Position numbers and translations under genes: made by a program
In this document: positions 12,001 through 23,350 of the stretch, in pieces
Numbering within the stretch: position 1 is the first letter of the stretch
Layout of the letters: every line of letters begins with the position of its first letter
The notes under the pieces: generated by a model
Database searches by the model: none
What the model was told of the DNA's origin: nothing
What the model saw: only the letters and a program-made list of their open reading frames with translations
Assembly (NCBI RefSeq): GCF_009870125.1
Contig: NC_046681.1
Location: 26,248,001 to 26,312,000 of the forward strand
Direction of reading: 5' to 3'
Source: Drosophila pseudoobscura
Taxonomy: Eukaryota > Arthropoda > Insecta > Diptera > Drosophilidae
DNA: 64,000 nucleotides

Positions 12001-15000
12001 AGTTTTCCCCAATGAACATAAATTACAGAGAAAAGAAGAGAAGCAGACAATTAAAGCGACAGTCAGAGCATAAAAAAGGCATTTATTTTTAGGGGTTAAT
12101 AAATTGAAAACGTAATTATCAAGAGATTCCACGTTGGATTTCCCAGCAGCCAGCTAACTGTTGTGCTGCCAGGGGGGCGGCTGGGCTGTGGGCTGTGGGC
12201 TGTGGCAGGGTTGCCAACGCGAACTGTCAACCCGAGAAGACAAACGTTTACCTTTAAACAATTTCGATTTGCATAACAATTTGTAGAGCCAGGCTAATGG
12301 TTGTTGCTGTTGTTTTATCTGGTAAATGCAATCCATTACGAGTAAATGCTGTGCCTGTGGCTGGCTGGCTGGTCGTGCCCGCTGCTGGCATCGGGCAGCG
12401 GGCATCGGGCAACATTGTTGCCCATAGGTTAGGCTCCAAACTCCATACCCATTCGCCGCTCGATGACTTTTAATTGAACTCCACTTGAGTTGAACTTTTG
12501 CTTGTCACATTTTTACATAACTTGCCAGTCAGCAGTTGCAGCCTCAGCCTCAGCCTCAGCTTCAGCCTCAGCCAGGCTCTGTCTCTAAGTCTGTCTCTGG
12601 CTCTCTTAATGCCATTTTGACAGTGGAAAACTTGATTAATGCATGCAGCGCCAACAACTTCATCCGTTGCTGCCGGTTGTGGTTGGTGCAGCTTCGGACA
12701 CATGTGGCGTCGTCACGGTTTGTTGCTGAAATGAAAGTGCCCGGCGGTTGCTTGACTCGAGCTGAATTTTCCTTGACTTAATTAACAATTTGCTGCCACA
12801 ACACACACACACACTCGCAGAGATATTCGCACAGCACAGTGCCGCACAAAATGGAAGTTTCCGCTTGTGTGTTTATGTTGAAATGTTTATAATTTGATTG
12901 TATGCTAATTTACATAGCATAGTCGGATAGTCTCCATCTGCGGAATCGCATTGCCATTATGCAACTTGAGCTATGCGCTCGGATAACTGTAACTGTCGCA
13001 CCATATCCGTAGGAGAAGCTCCAACTGAAACCGAAACTCTGTGCCACAGAGCGCTCTGTAACTCCCTCGCCGAATGAGTTTTCATCTCCGTGGTTTTTTT
13101 TTCTCTTTTGTGTGTGTTAATCCCGCCACTTCTTTTGTTCTCTCAGCTATGCTGTTTCCGTTGCTGGCCCGCGAACAACAACAGAAAAAGAAGAAACTCA
13201 TTAACTTTGACCCATATTTGTGGCCTGGGCGGCTTTTTAATATTTTATGATCATCTATAATAACCGTGCAGCATCGTCCATTTTGGGCCGAGCGCGAGCC
13301 AAGTGCCAACAATTAGGTGCAAAATGCTTTAAAGTCGTCAAATATATTGCACAAGTTGCACGCAACTTTGGACATGCAAAAAACCTGAAATTAGCTTGAT
13401 TTCAGTGAAGAATTCATTTTCCTCAGTTTTTCGCAAAAAAAATTATCAATCATCAGGCATCTGGGGGTAATTTTTGCTTAATACAGCATGCGGGCGTGGA
13501 TAATTGCCAGTGCCCATAAACAGCGAAACCAATTTAGTTAATGATTCGCTGTGGAAATCAGATCAGACTGGAATTTAGTTCAAATTTTACTTTCGAACGG
13601 GCGCGCCAAACAGACAGCGCTGAGTAGAAGCTGCTTGCTATGAAATTCAACGTTGCACTGCTTGTTAATAAGACACTGGACAGCCCAAAGAGCAACCGTT
13701 TTATTGGTTGTTTTTTTGCCACTTACGTTTTATGTTTCTGCCTGCTAATCTTGCAGAAACTTGATTCACCAATCGCAAAAAAACATACATATGTGTTAAC
13801 CGAGTATAATCCACGAGGACTATAATTTCCGATCATGGATACCGATTAGCCCATTTTCGACCAGTAGTTATATTAATGCACTAAACGAAAGATCTTGAAT
13901 AATTTTAGTGCAGCTCTAAATCTACATAAACAAACGGTAGTATTTTCCACAGCTTAACTGAAATTGCTTAACTGCTTAAATAGGGGGAGGCTTAGTAGGT
14001 TAATTCGGTGTTGTCATCGGTATATTTACAGTATATTTCTGAGAGTCAGACGGTATATGTTATCTGGTCACACTGGAGAGCAACAACAGCAAAAACTAAT
14101 TTAAAAAATTACAAATATTCGTTTACATGTTGTTGTATTCAGTATTTTTCAAACTTCAAATATTAACTGATTGTGGAAAACATTTTGCGCCAGCTGACAA
14201 AGATTTTGCGCGCTGTCCTACCAATTTCCAGTGCAATTTTCGCTAGAAACTTCTACCTGCGCTGATAACATTCCGCAAATTAATTAGTTATTGTTATCAG
14301 CACTCTCTCTCCGTACCACGAATGTTATTTATAGACGACTTGTAGATGTTGACGTGGTAGTTCTTGGCCAGCCATTAGTTGGGATGGGGAAAATGGAGCA
14401 GCAGCAGCCGGACAAGAGGAAAAAAACGACCACGACATCATCGACCACAAGCAGCTCCAGAACTGTTGTGGTTAAAGTATTTACCTACTGAAAAGCCTCC
14501 GTTTTGAGCACTTATTAAACATTTAACATTGATGTCCCACTCCACAGATAAGCGCCAATGGTACATCGCATTTCTATACGCCGGCAATGGCCGGCTATCC
14601 ACCAGGTCCTGCTGGCAACGGACCACCGCACTATCATCTGCAGCAGCCACAGGGTGCACCGCAGCAGCCACCGCCCAGCGTGGGAGGCGGAGGGGGACCG
14701 CCGCCACCTGTGAATGCTGCACAGCAGCAGCCGCCGCCAGTCCACACACATTCCCCGCACTCGCCGTCGCCGCCCAACTATCGGGATGAGCGCAGCCAGA
14801 GGCAGCATACGAAGCTGCTGCGGAAGCTGGAGAAGCAGAGGGAGTCCAGTGAGTGTCCTGTCCCAGCTCTTGAACTGATTTCCCCATACTAAAGCTGTTC
14901 TCTTTCAGATCCCGCCTTGTCCACGCCCACACATTCGCCTTCGCTGAGGGGTGTCAACGATCTGAATGGCCATCACACCAACAACAACAACATTCCGGTG

Positions 15001-18000
15001 GGTGTATTGCCCCTGCCACCGCACCTCAACAATCATCATCACATGAACAACAACAGCCACTTGCACAACAACAACAATCATGTGCGTCGCCTCGCGCAGC
15101 AGCAGCTGCAGCAACAACAGCAGCAGCAGCCGCCGCAGCCGCTGACGCAGCGGAACGGCAATCCCAATGCCACGCAAGGACCAGCCACGCCCCTGCCCCA
15201 GCGAACGGGCAGCAGTGTGGGCGGCGCCAGTTCGGTGGGCACATCGGAGGATGGCGAAGACAATTCCAGTCTGGCCGGAGAAGATGAGGAAGACTACCAG
15301 TCGACGATTGTGGAGCAAATATCGGCGATTGAGAAGCCCGAGGTGATTGACGTGACCTCGAAGGCAGCGAAGATCATCTGGGAGTCGCCCGTCATCACCG
15401 ATGCCTTGCTCATCAATATGCACGAGCTGCACTACCAGGTCCTGCTCAGCGACTCGGGAAAACAGTGCAAATACAAGAGTCTCTATCGAGGCGAGGCCCA
15501 CGAATGCATTGTCCAGGATCTGCAGCCGGGACAGGACTATCTGGTGCGACTGCAAGTCCACTACCAGAAGCTGCAGGGCACCGTCAGCGAGCCGACAGAG
15601 TTCCGAACGCCAGCCTGCGAGCCGGAGCCGCCGCTGCCCCCCAAACTGGTGTCGCGCACCAAGAGCTCCATTAATCTGCGCTGGGCTGCACCGCCTGCGA
15701 ATGGCGCAACCATTCAGCACTATCTGCTGGAGTACGACGAGGGCAAGGGCCAGCCGCTCAAGTTCGTGGAACTGGCCAAGATCAAGGCCAAGCACTATGT
15801 GATCAGCAAGCTGCAGGCCACGACTGTCTACAGCTTCCGCCTGGCCGCCGTCAACGAGGTGGGCAAGTCCCCGTACTCGCCCATCAGCAGCTACAGCACC
15901 GCGGGCAATCCCCCGGCCGCGCCCAAGCCCCCGCAGCTGCACTCGAGCAGCCCCAGCTCGCTGAAGCTTTTCTGGGAGAGGCGCACCCAGGACGGGGACT
16001 TCCTGCTGCAACTGCAGGATGCAGAGTCCGGACACGGCTACCTGAACACCTACAAGGGTACCGATCTCCACTACGAGTGCCTGCAGCTGCGCCGGGCGAG
16101 CAGCTACCAGTTCCGTCTCCGATCCGAGAACGAGGCCGGAGTCTCGCCCTGGTCGCCAGAGGTCAGCTACCGAACGGCCGCCGAGCGTCCGGGCAGGCCG
16201 GGCAAGCCGAGTGCCAAGGGCAAGATCCATGGCACCCACTTCAAGGCGCGCTGGGACACGCCCTCGGACACCGGCGGAGCGAGCATACTTCGCTACCATC
16301 TGGAGCTGAGTTCGGGGTCCGTTTTCGAGCGCATCTACAGCGGCTCCGAATCGGAGGCCATGTGCGAGCGCCTCCAGCCGGGGACCACCTATCAGCTGCG
16401 TGCCTGCTGCGAGGGTCCCGCCGGCCAAAGTCCGTTCTCGGACATCGGACATGTCACCACAGAGGCTGTGGCCCCGGCGGCCCCTCCTCCGCCGTACTCC
16501 AGTGACCCGCCCTCGCCGTATGCAGCCCTCCTGAAGCTCCTCCAGCCGGACTACAATGGCGGCGCCCCCATCCTAGAGTTTGAGGTTCAAATGCGCCGCT
16601 TGGAGCAGGTGCAGCCACCTCACACCGTGTACAGAGGCAAGCAGGCGTACTTCGTGGCCCAGGATCTGGTGCCGGGCGGCATGTACGAGGTGCAAGTGCG
16701 AGCCATCAATCGCATCGGAGCCGGCAACTGGTCCCAGTGGATGAAATTCACAGCCGCAGCAGCCGCACCTGGCGTGCCTGAGGAGCTGCGAGTGCTGGTC
16801 AAGTCGGCCACCCATCTGAGTGTGAGCTGGCAGGCGCCGCTCCACGAGAACGGAGCTCCAGTCACCAACTACATCCTGAAAAGTGCCAGCCAAGAGAAGC
16901 GCAGCGAGGAGCAGGACCAGGACCAGGAGCCCCTGAGAGAGCCACCCAGCACGGAGTTCCACAACTGCTACCAGGGAGCACAGACGTGTGCCGAACTGAG
17001 GAACCTCGCGCCCTTCACACGCTACTTCTTCCGCATCCTGGCCAGCAATGCCGCCGGCTCTGGCTCTGCCTCGGAGGTGGTGAGCGTGAGCACCCCGGCC
17101 GCCGTGCCCGGCGCACCCCAAATGCAGGGATACGAGTTCACCGCCCAGGAGGTGACCCTCAACTGGACCCAGCCGGCGGCGCACGGCTCTCCCATCTGCT
17201 CGTACAACATCGAGTACGGAGAGCGGACCATTGCCACACCGGATGCGTGCACCCGGTACACAGTGACGGGCCTGATGCCCGAGACCAGCTACAAGTTCCG
17301 CGTCCAGGCAGTGAACGCCATCGGAGCCGGAGCATTCAGTGCCTATGCAAAGCTGACCACGCAGCCGGCGCCACCAGCTCCACCGCGGCTCGAGTGCAGC
17401 GGAGCGGGCCACAACTACATCAAACTGAAGTGGGGCGAGGGCGGACCGGGCGGCAAGACCAATGGAGCAGCTGCCGGCGGAGGCGCCGACTTCACCAAGT
17501 ACTTTGTGGAGATGTACGTGACCCGGGCGAAGCAGTTCCAGGCCGTCTACTCCGGCACCAATTGCATGTGCAAGGTGCACAAGCTGCAGGAGCGCAGCAG
17601 CTACACCTTCCGCATCTACGCCCACACGGACAGGGCTGGAGACGGCGACTACTCCGAGGATTACGTGTTCGAGACGAGCGCCACGCTGCCGGCCAACATC
17701 AAGCCGCCGCGTGTGGTGCACGAGAACAGCGTGTGCCTAATGGACCTGCCCGGCCAGTTGGGCATGCAGCTGACCCTCGAGTGGCAGCACTCGAAGAACT
17801 CCTTCCACGACCGTGTCGAGTACGAGCTGCAGTACGCGGTCCTGGGAGCCGCCGAGCTGGAAACAGAGACGCCCAAGGGACGCAGCAGCAGCTCCAGCGG
17901 CAGCGCCAGCGGAGCTCCCCTCAATCTGGCCAACCAGGACTACCGTCAGCTGTACCGCGGCCCCGAGACCAAGTTCACCATCGACAATCTAGCCGCGGGT

Positions 18001-18884
18001 ACCTGCTACCAGTTCCGCGTGTGTCCCGTGCGGATAGCCTCCGGCGGAGAGCTGCTCTACGGGCAGCCGTCGAGTCCGCTGCGGTATCAGGTGCCCAGCG
18101 AGCTGGATCCCAGCTCGGCCACCTGCCACCACCTGCATGGCTCCACGTCCCCCAATACGGCCACACACTCGCAGCGCAGCAGCCGGAAGCTGTCGGCGGG
18201 CAATGGCTCCACCAATGGCCTGCACCTGAGGTCCGTAAGTGCCTCGGCCATCAGTGGCTGCAGCGGCGTGGGAGCCGATCCCCTCGCCATCGGCCGGCTG
18301 CAGCAGGAGCTGTCGAGCTTCAACGCCTGCGGCGATCCACTGCGTCATCATCATGGAAATGAATCCGCAATGAGATGTGGTATGTACACCCACCATGCAG
18401 CAGGCAGCAGTACCCAGTGCGGGTCTGGAAATACTTAAAACTTGTCCATAAATTTGCATTTATTTCTGTTTTGACTGTAGAAATGGCTCACTTTCACCAT
18501 CATCACCATCAACCGTGCGGCGGAGATGGCAACGCTTCGTCTGGCTCCTCCACGGCGGGCTCCAGCTGCGCCGGCTCCAATCTCCTTCTGCGCGGCAACC
18601 ACATGCATCACACGCACCATATGCACCACTCCCATCACATGCACCATGCCCATCATCCGCACGGCGGCGGTGGCGTCGGTGCCATCAGCGGGAGCTCCTC
18701 CACGGCCATCTCCGCAAGACTGGCCAGCCAGGGCGGCACCCTGCGTCGCTTTGCGGCCAAGATGACGTCGCTCTACTGCAACCGGAAGCGGCTGACCGAC
18801 CAGCAGAAGGCCGTCTGCATTGTGGTTTCATTCCTGTTTGTCACCATCCTGGCGGCGATGCTGGTCAACATGCTGCGCGGCTAA
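9093..18884 (+). CDS. mtgo: mtgo (FNDC3 family): multi-FN3, tail-anchored membrane protein, 5' end outside window
   Basis: Exons seen: 9093-9265, 14548-14848, 14909-18379 and 18481-18884, all with GT..AG borders and matching phases (about 1448 codons in the window). The first exon begins in mid-codon (phase 1), so the long form starts upstream. Its text includes PVQVPQYVSENGTVTHVML, typical of FNDC3 N-termini. A proline/glutamine/asparagine-rich linker follows, then nine fibronectin type III domains at roughly 15334-15610, 15622-15915, 15921-16190, 16193-16475, 16480-16770, 16774-17110, 17113-17385, 17389-17695 and 17698-18110. The last exon holds a histidine-rich stretch (about 18595-18665) and a C-terminal hydrophobic segment ending LVNMLRG, consistent with a tail anchor. 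FNDC3 proteins are ER/Golgi-associated; fly Mtgo (CG42389) is known for a role in neuromuscular junction growth. The family call is firm; the symbol rests on recall of the fly orthologue. Confidence 0.93.
9917..9953. repeat. 8-bp tandem repeat (GACTTTCC)
   Basis: Four and a half copies, the last changed to GACTTCCC. Confidence 0.9.
12539..12573. repeat. CAGCCT hexamer repeat
   Basis: About six units, one changed to CAGCTT, in the mtgo intron. Confidence 0.85.
14018..14075 (+). promoter_or_regulatory. Putative internal mtgo promoter with Ohler motif 1 (M1BP-type)
   Basis: The stretch contains repeated GGTATATTT-like units, then TCAGACGGTATAT, then TGGTCACACTG at 14065-14075. The last matches Drosophila core-promoter motif 1 (YGGTCACACTR), bound by M1BP and usually close to start sites of housekeeping-type TATA-less promoters. 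It precedes the candidate first exon at 14384. Transcription is inferred to start within tens of bases downstream. Confidence 0.5.
14384..14476 (+). CDS. mtgo: Candidate alternative first coding exon of mtgo (short isoform)
   Basis: An ATG at 14384 (second ATG at 14393 in a better AAAATGG context) opens 31 codons beginning MGKMEQQQPDKRKK and running through a Thr/Ser-rich stretch to ...TVVVK. The frame meets a GTATTT donor at 14477 in phase 0. The following 71-nt intron (14477-14547) ends in CTCCACAG and joins the mtgo exon at 14548, which also starts in phase 0 (ISANG...). A motif-1 type promoter element lies about 310 nt upstream (14065-14075). The arrangement implies an isoform that skips the exon at 9093. 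The donor is not ideal and no transcript evidence is available here. Confidence 0.55.
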
Positions 18885-21030
18885 AGGCGCCCTCGCCCTC
18901 CAACTGGAACATGCAACACGCGACATGCAAATCGAAAACTGAAAGAATAGTAAGGAAAATGATAAAAAAAAACTAAAAAAAAGAAAAACAAATGCACTTT
19001 ATGTCTCAAAGAAGTGATTCAAACAATTAGTTGTAATTATGTATTTTTTATATAAACAAAATCAAAAGAAATCAAATTGTAAATTTTCTAATTTTAAAGA
19101 AACAAAACAAGCAACCAACCAGCAGAATAAGAACAGGAAAACCTAGAAGAAAAACACACAATAAACTGTATTTAAATGTACACAAAAAAAACGAAACTAA
19201 TACATTCACACGTCTCGTCTAAATGTTTGTAAATGTTACAATAATGGTATTTACTTACGAGTATATGTAATATTTGTTGTTGCTAAAATCATTGTCACAA
19301 AACAAAACGAAACGAAAGAAAAGGAAAAGCTAAAGTAAAAGCAAAAGAATAATCTCCATATGTGCTATATAAAGAACTTTGTAAACCCCCCTCTGTAAGG
19401 CTCACGAGTACTTGTCAAACCTGTTCCGAAATGCTTCTCAAACTGTTCATTTTTTGCGCGTATGCAGGCAGCTTTGGCAAGACATTTGCTATATTTGCAT
19501 TTGCTCGGCGACGTGTAAAACTAGCATTTGGTGGCGTGCCCCACCCAGCGCCCAGAAATACTTATACATTCTTGAACCACATCCGAATTTTGAAACCAAG
19601 TCAGACACACCATAGGATTGTAAATAATATATGTATCAGGCTACATCCAACTAGAAAAGAAACTGAATATTCCAATGAAGGTGGTATAGGGGGCCGCAAA
19701 GATAGTAGAGCAAATGCAAAACGATTTAAAAACGAAATATATGAATTTATTAGACTACCAGCAAACAAGTATTTCCGTGCTGTACAATTGTTTCCCCAAA
19801 ATATATGCATATATATATATATACACACTTGCATAGATATATAAATGTATATGTAAACGGCAGACGCTTCTTTTCATTCTCACAAACCAACAACCTTTTT
19901 ATACGAATTATTACACAATTTATTACGATAAACATTTAATACATATTCAAAGGACAACCACAAGAGGAGGAAAGAGGGAGAACCAAGGCAGATGCCCAGT
20001 TGGGGCTGCTATATCGTGGCTAATTGTTGCATTTTTCACAACCGACTAAACAAATTGAATCCAAAATTGGTTTTGTAGGCTTGCCACAGCTATGGCAGTC
20101 CCAACTGGGCAAAAAGGTCTTCAAAATCTATATAAATATATACATATACATAAATAAATATACATATATTTTTTACACAAAAACATTTAAATATATATAC
20201 ATATACATATATGTATTGTATGTATGTATAGTATATGATGATGGGGAAAACGAGAGGAAAATGAAAACGAAAAATTATTTAGTATATATGAATATATATG
20301 AAATTTATAGCCTAATTAATGCAACGCAAAGTGATTTATATTCCAATTATTATTATTTTTCTAATTAAATAAATTAAAATAAATGTAATTGTTTCTTTCC
20401 ATAGCATTTAATGTGAATTATACAAAGCGGAATCTTATCTACAAAAAATCACAAACAAAAATCCCAAAAAAAAGAAAACAAAAACAAAAACAAATGTTTG
20501 TTCATGTAAAAAATACAAATTTGCTTGATGCAAGTTAAAAAAAAACACCAGATATACATATATATATATATAAATAAATAAACTTAAATCGGAATCAAAT
20601 GATAAATAAATGGAAATTATGTATGTTTCTATGTTTACAACGGTAAATGGTTACAATATATATTATATATGTGTGTATGAACGAAAAATACAACAATATA
20701 CATGTATATTATTTTGTTTTTTACATAAATAAAAAAAAAAGAATGAACAATGAGGGACAAACGCGGAAAAACGGAGAGAATGCCGAAAAAATATTTCTAA
20801 TTATATACCTATGTGTCGATTTATTTGTTTATCTCATATAAATGACGGGACGACGACGCAACATTACAACAACAACAGCAACAAAAATAAATGAAACAAA
20901 AAAATTTATATACATATACATATATGTATATATATATATGAAAATATATATAAAATTTATTTGCAAATATATATATATATGAAACATTTAAAATAAATGC
21001 GATATACAAATAATAAACATGGAGCTTGTG
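18885..21030 (+). other. mtgo 3' UTR (probable extent)
   Basis: Directly after the mtgo stop the sequence becomes strongly A/T-rich with many AATAAA signals: near 19160, a cluster near 20370-20600, and the last ones at about 20992 and 21013. It also has TATATA/ATACAT runs (19800-19860, 20140-20215, 20905-20985). Base composition becomes mixed after about 21030. A long 3' UTR with several alternative polyadenylation sites is inferred. Confidence 0.5.
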
Positions 21031-21446
21031 TTGTTAATGACCGGAAGTGGGGTTTGACTTTCACCTTGATTTGGGAAGAAATCACACTTGGATCTCAGAT
21101 AAACTGCATCTCAGAGATTTAAAGTTAAGCACATGCCTTAATATTCCTAATCGTGTCTGAGACATCTTACAGCCGGCTGCCAATGAAGGAAGAGTTGCTA
21201 TTCCTTGATTCTGATGTTGAATCTGGAGTTTGAGCGGAGTCGGAGGAGTCTCCACTCGTGAAGCTGTGACACTAGCCCTTCCCTAAATATGTAGACTGCA
21301 TTTAGGATACATCCACTACAAGTTCCATCAGTATCTTATCCATTAAACTTCGGGGTGCCCATAATTTCCCACGTTACTTCGGTAAGAGTACTTTAAGTAT
21401 AGGCTAAAACAATATATCCCATACTTTTCAATGCTACACGATTTTC

Positions 21447-21835
21447 ATACCCGATACTCAAAATGAGTATAGATTTGTGGGGAAAGTTTCCGACCACATA
21501 AAGTATATATCTTCTTGATCAGCATCAATAGCCGAGTCAATCGAAACATGTCTGACTGTCCGTCCCGATGAGTCCCATCTCAGAGACTATAATAGCTGGA
21601 GCCACAAAATTTTGTATCCAAACTCCTGTGATGTTGCACTGTTACAAGTGTATTTCGCCCGCCCCCTTCCGTCACCACAAAGGATGAACATCTGTGGTAT
21701 GAACAGTTCTAATGATACGAGCAAATACGGAACTATAGGGTATGACTATATCTTTAAATGTTGTTGTAATGCCTGAGCGATCAAAAGCCAGTTCAAGGGG
21801 AAAACGACATATCTCTGATCGGATTTTAACGTCGT
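21447..21835 (+). mobile_element. DINE-1/INE-1-like degenerate repeat
   Basis: Opens with ATACCCGATACTCAAAATGA, followed by CATAAAGTATATAT, CTTGATCAGCATCAATAGCC, a CTGACTGTCCGTCC stretch and GCCCGCCC..CACAAAGG. This order of blocks is typical of the widely dispersed non-autonomous DINE-1/INE-1 (Helitron-related) elements of Drosophila. There is no coding capacity. It lies between the convergent 3' ends of mtgo and Trpgamma. Confidence 0.7.
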
Positions 21836-21899
21836 ATTATATCGTACAGAAACTGATTTGAAAGAATTTTAAGCATTAAGCATACCAAGGAATTAACTC

Positions 21900-23350
21900 C
21901 ACCAACCGTAAAAAAGGATGAAATTTAGTATTTTCTTTTATTTTCGTTTAGATATTTCGTATTATTTTTATTTTGTCCGTGCAAATAACAATATTATTTG
22001 TATTTATTCTAACATTTGTTTCGTATTCGGTTCGGCTTCCTGCATTTGTTCGTTTGAGGCAACAGAGATATGTATGTACTCGGATGCATTGCATTGCTAT
22101 ATTACTAGATGTATGTACATATATCTGTTGATTCATTGCATCGAATGATATAAAATTTTATACGACATTATTCGTTATTGTTTTCGTTGATATTCCATAT
22201 ATAGTATGTATGTACTGTTCGTGTGTGGGTGTTTGTCTACTTGAACGCAAAAAATCATCTAAAAATTTTGATTATTCATATTTGGTTTCATATCTGTAAT
22301 CTATATATAGGTATAGTTTAGGTATATGTATATTATATATTTGTATGCTATGCTAAAATCGTTTTGTGTGTGAAGATTATGGATATGGATACACTTGAAT
22401 GTATCTCATATCCATAAAATGCATACACTTTAGTAGTACTGCAATATCGATTATTGTTTGCTGTGTTGTTGGTTAAAATCGGTGTATAAAATTTGTGGTA
22501 TCTTGATTTATTTACTTCTACTGCTTGCTTGCTTGAACAACAAATCCTTGGCTTCAAATCCATTCTCTCAAATCAACAAATACACAGCGCGCTTCCCTTC
22601 AGTTCCGAGTACAATACGGTAATTCAATGTTCATCCAAAACTTATGTGTATAAAAAATATGTTTCATGCTAAGGCAACGTTCAACATCGATATGGGATAG
22701 TTTTAGTTTTAGTTTAATTCGTATTTCGTATTTGTATTCGGTATTTGGTAAAGGGCTTTTTCGGATCTTTGTTTCCAACTCGATTTCTATCAGGACCTCG
22801 AGTGGCTTTGTTTTCTTGTAAAGGTTTCTCTATAAAGCGATCGTATGATATGTGTGGGTGCTAGAGAGATAGTAGTAGAGTCTCAGGTGATGATTTAGGT
22901 TTGGTGTTGGATAATCTCTGACAATGCCAGCACTGAGAAAACGTGTTGAGTAAGAGGATACTTTGAACTTCTGATGACGGTAAATGGTGCTCTATGAAAG
23001 GTATTGTTGGTTTGGTGAACAGTTACAGAGTTACTGAGTAGTTAGTAAGCTGCAGGGATGTGGTGGCAGCCCTGAAACCCAGGGTTGGCTAACAGCTATA
23101 GAGTTTTCTTATTTGATATTTGGTAAGTGATATCTATGCTATATCCGTGGTGTGAGGTATTTTAAGATCTAGGCTGTGTTGGTTTAAGTTTTGGTTAGTT
23201 TAGCGCCAGACTGTTTATGTCTTCATATCATCTCTGCTTCTGCTTCTAGGTATCTGCATCAGGTGCGCCATCTAAGTAGTTAGCTGCTATATCTTTGGTA
23301 TCTCTGACAATAATCGTCTCAATTCGCTGAGAATGCCCCCACGTGTTTCC
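21900..23350 (-). other. Trpgamma: Trpgamma 3' UTR (probable extent)
   Basis: The AT-rich stretch downstream (leftward) of the Trpgamma stop. On the minus strand AATAAA signals occur at 21937-21942 and 21967-21972, close to the right border of the DINE-1-like repeat. No open frame of interest is present. The boundary is an inference. Confidence 0.4.

Larger units (their letters stand above)
9266..14547 (+). other. mtgo intron between exons 9093-9265 and 14548-14848
   Basis: Intron of about 5.3 kb. It contains an 8-bp tandem repeat (9917-9953), a GTC/CGT run near 10105, a poly-A tract near 11368-11385, a CAGCCT hexamer repeat (12539-12573), and the internal promoter and alternative first exon near its 3' end. 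Nothing else coding is recognised. Confidence 0.65.

Noticed and set aside
14905..16452. 515-codon minus-strand open frame opposite mtgo
   Set aside because: It lies antisense to well-supported FN3 coding sequence with strong GC bias at third positions, which keeps the opposite frame open. Its protein is low-complexity L/A/R/G.
16573..17721. 382-codon minus-strand open frame opposite mtgo
   Set aside because: Same cause: shadow of the GC-rich FN3 exon.
16986..18362. 458-codon plus-strand open frame overlapping mtgo
   Set aside because: Alternate frame of the FN3 exon; Arg/Gln/Pro-rich with no domain.
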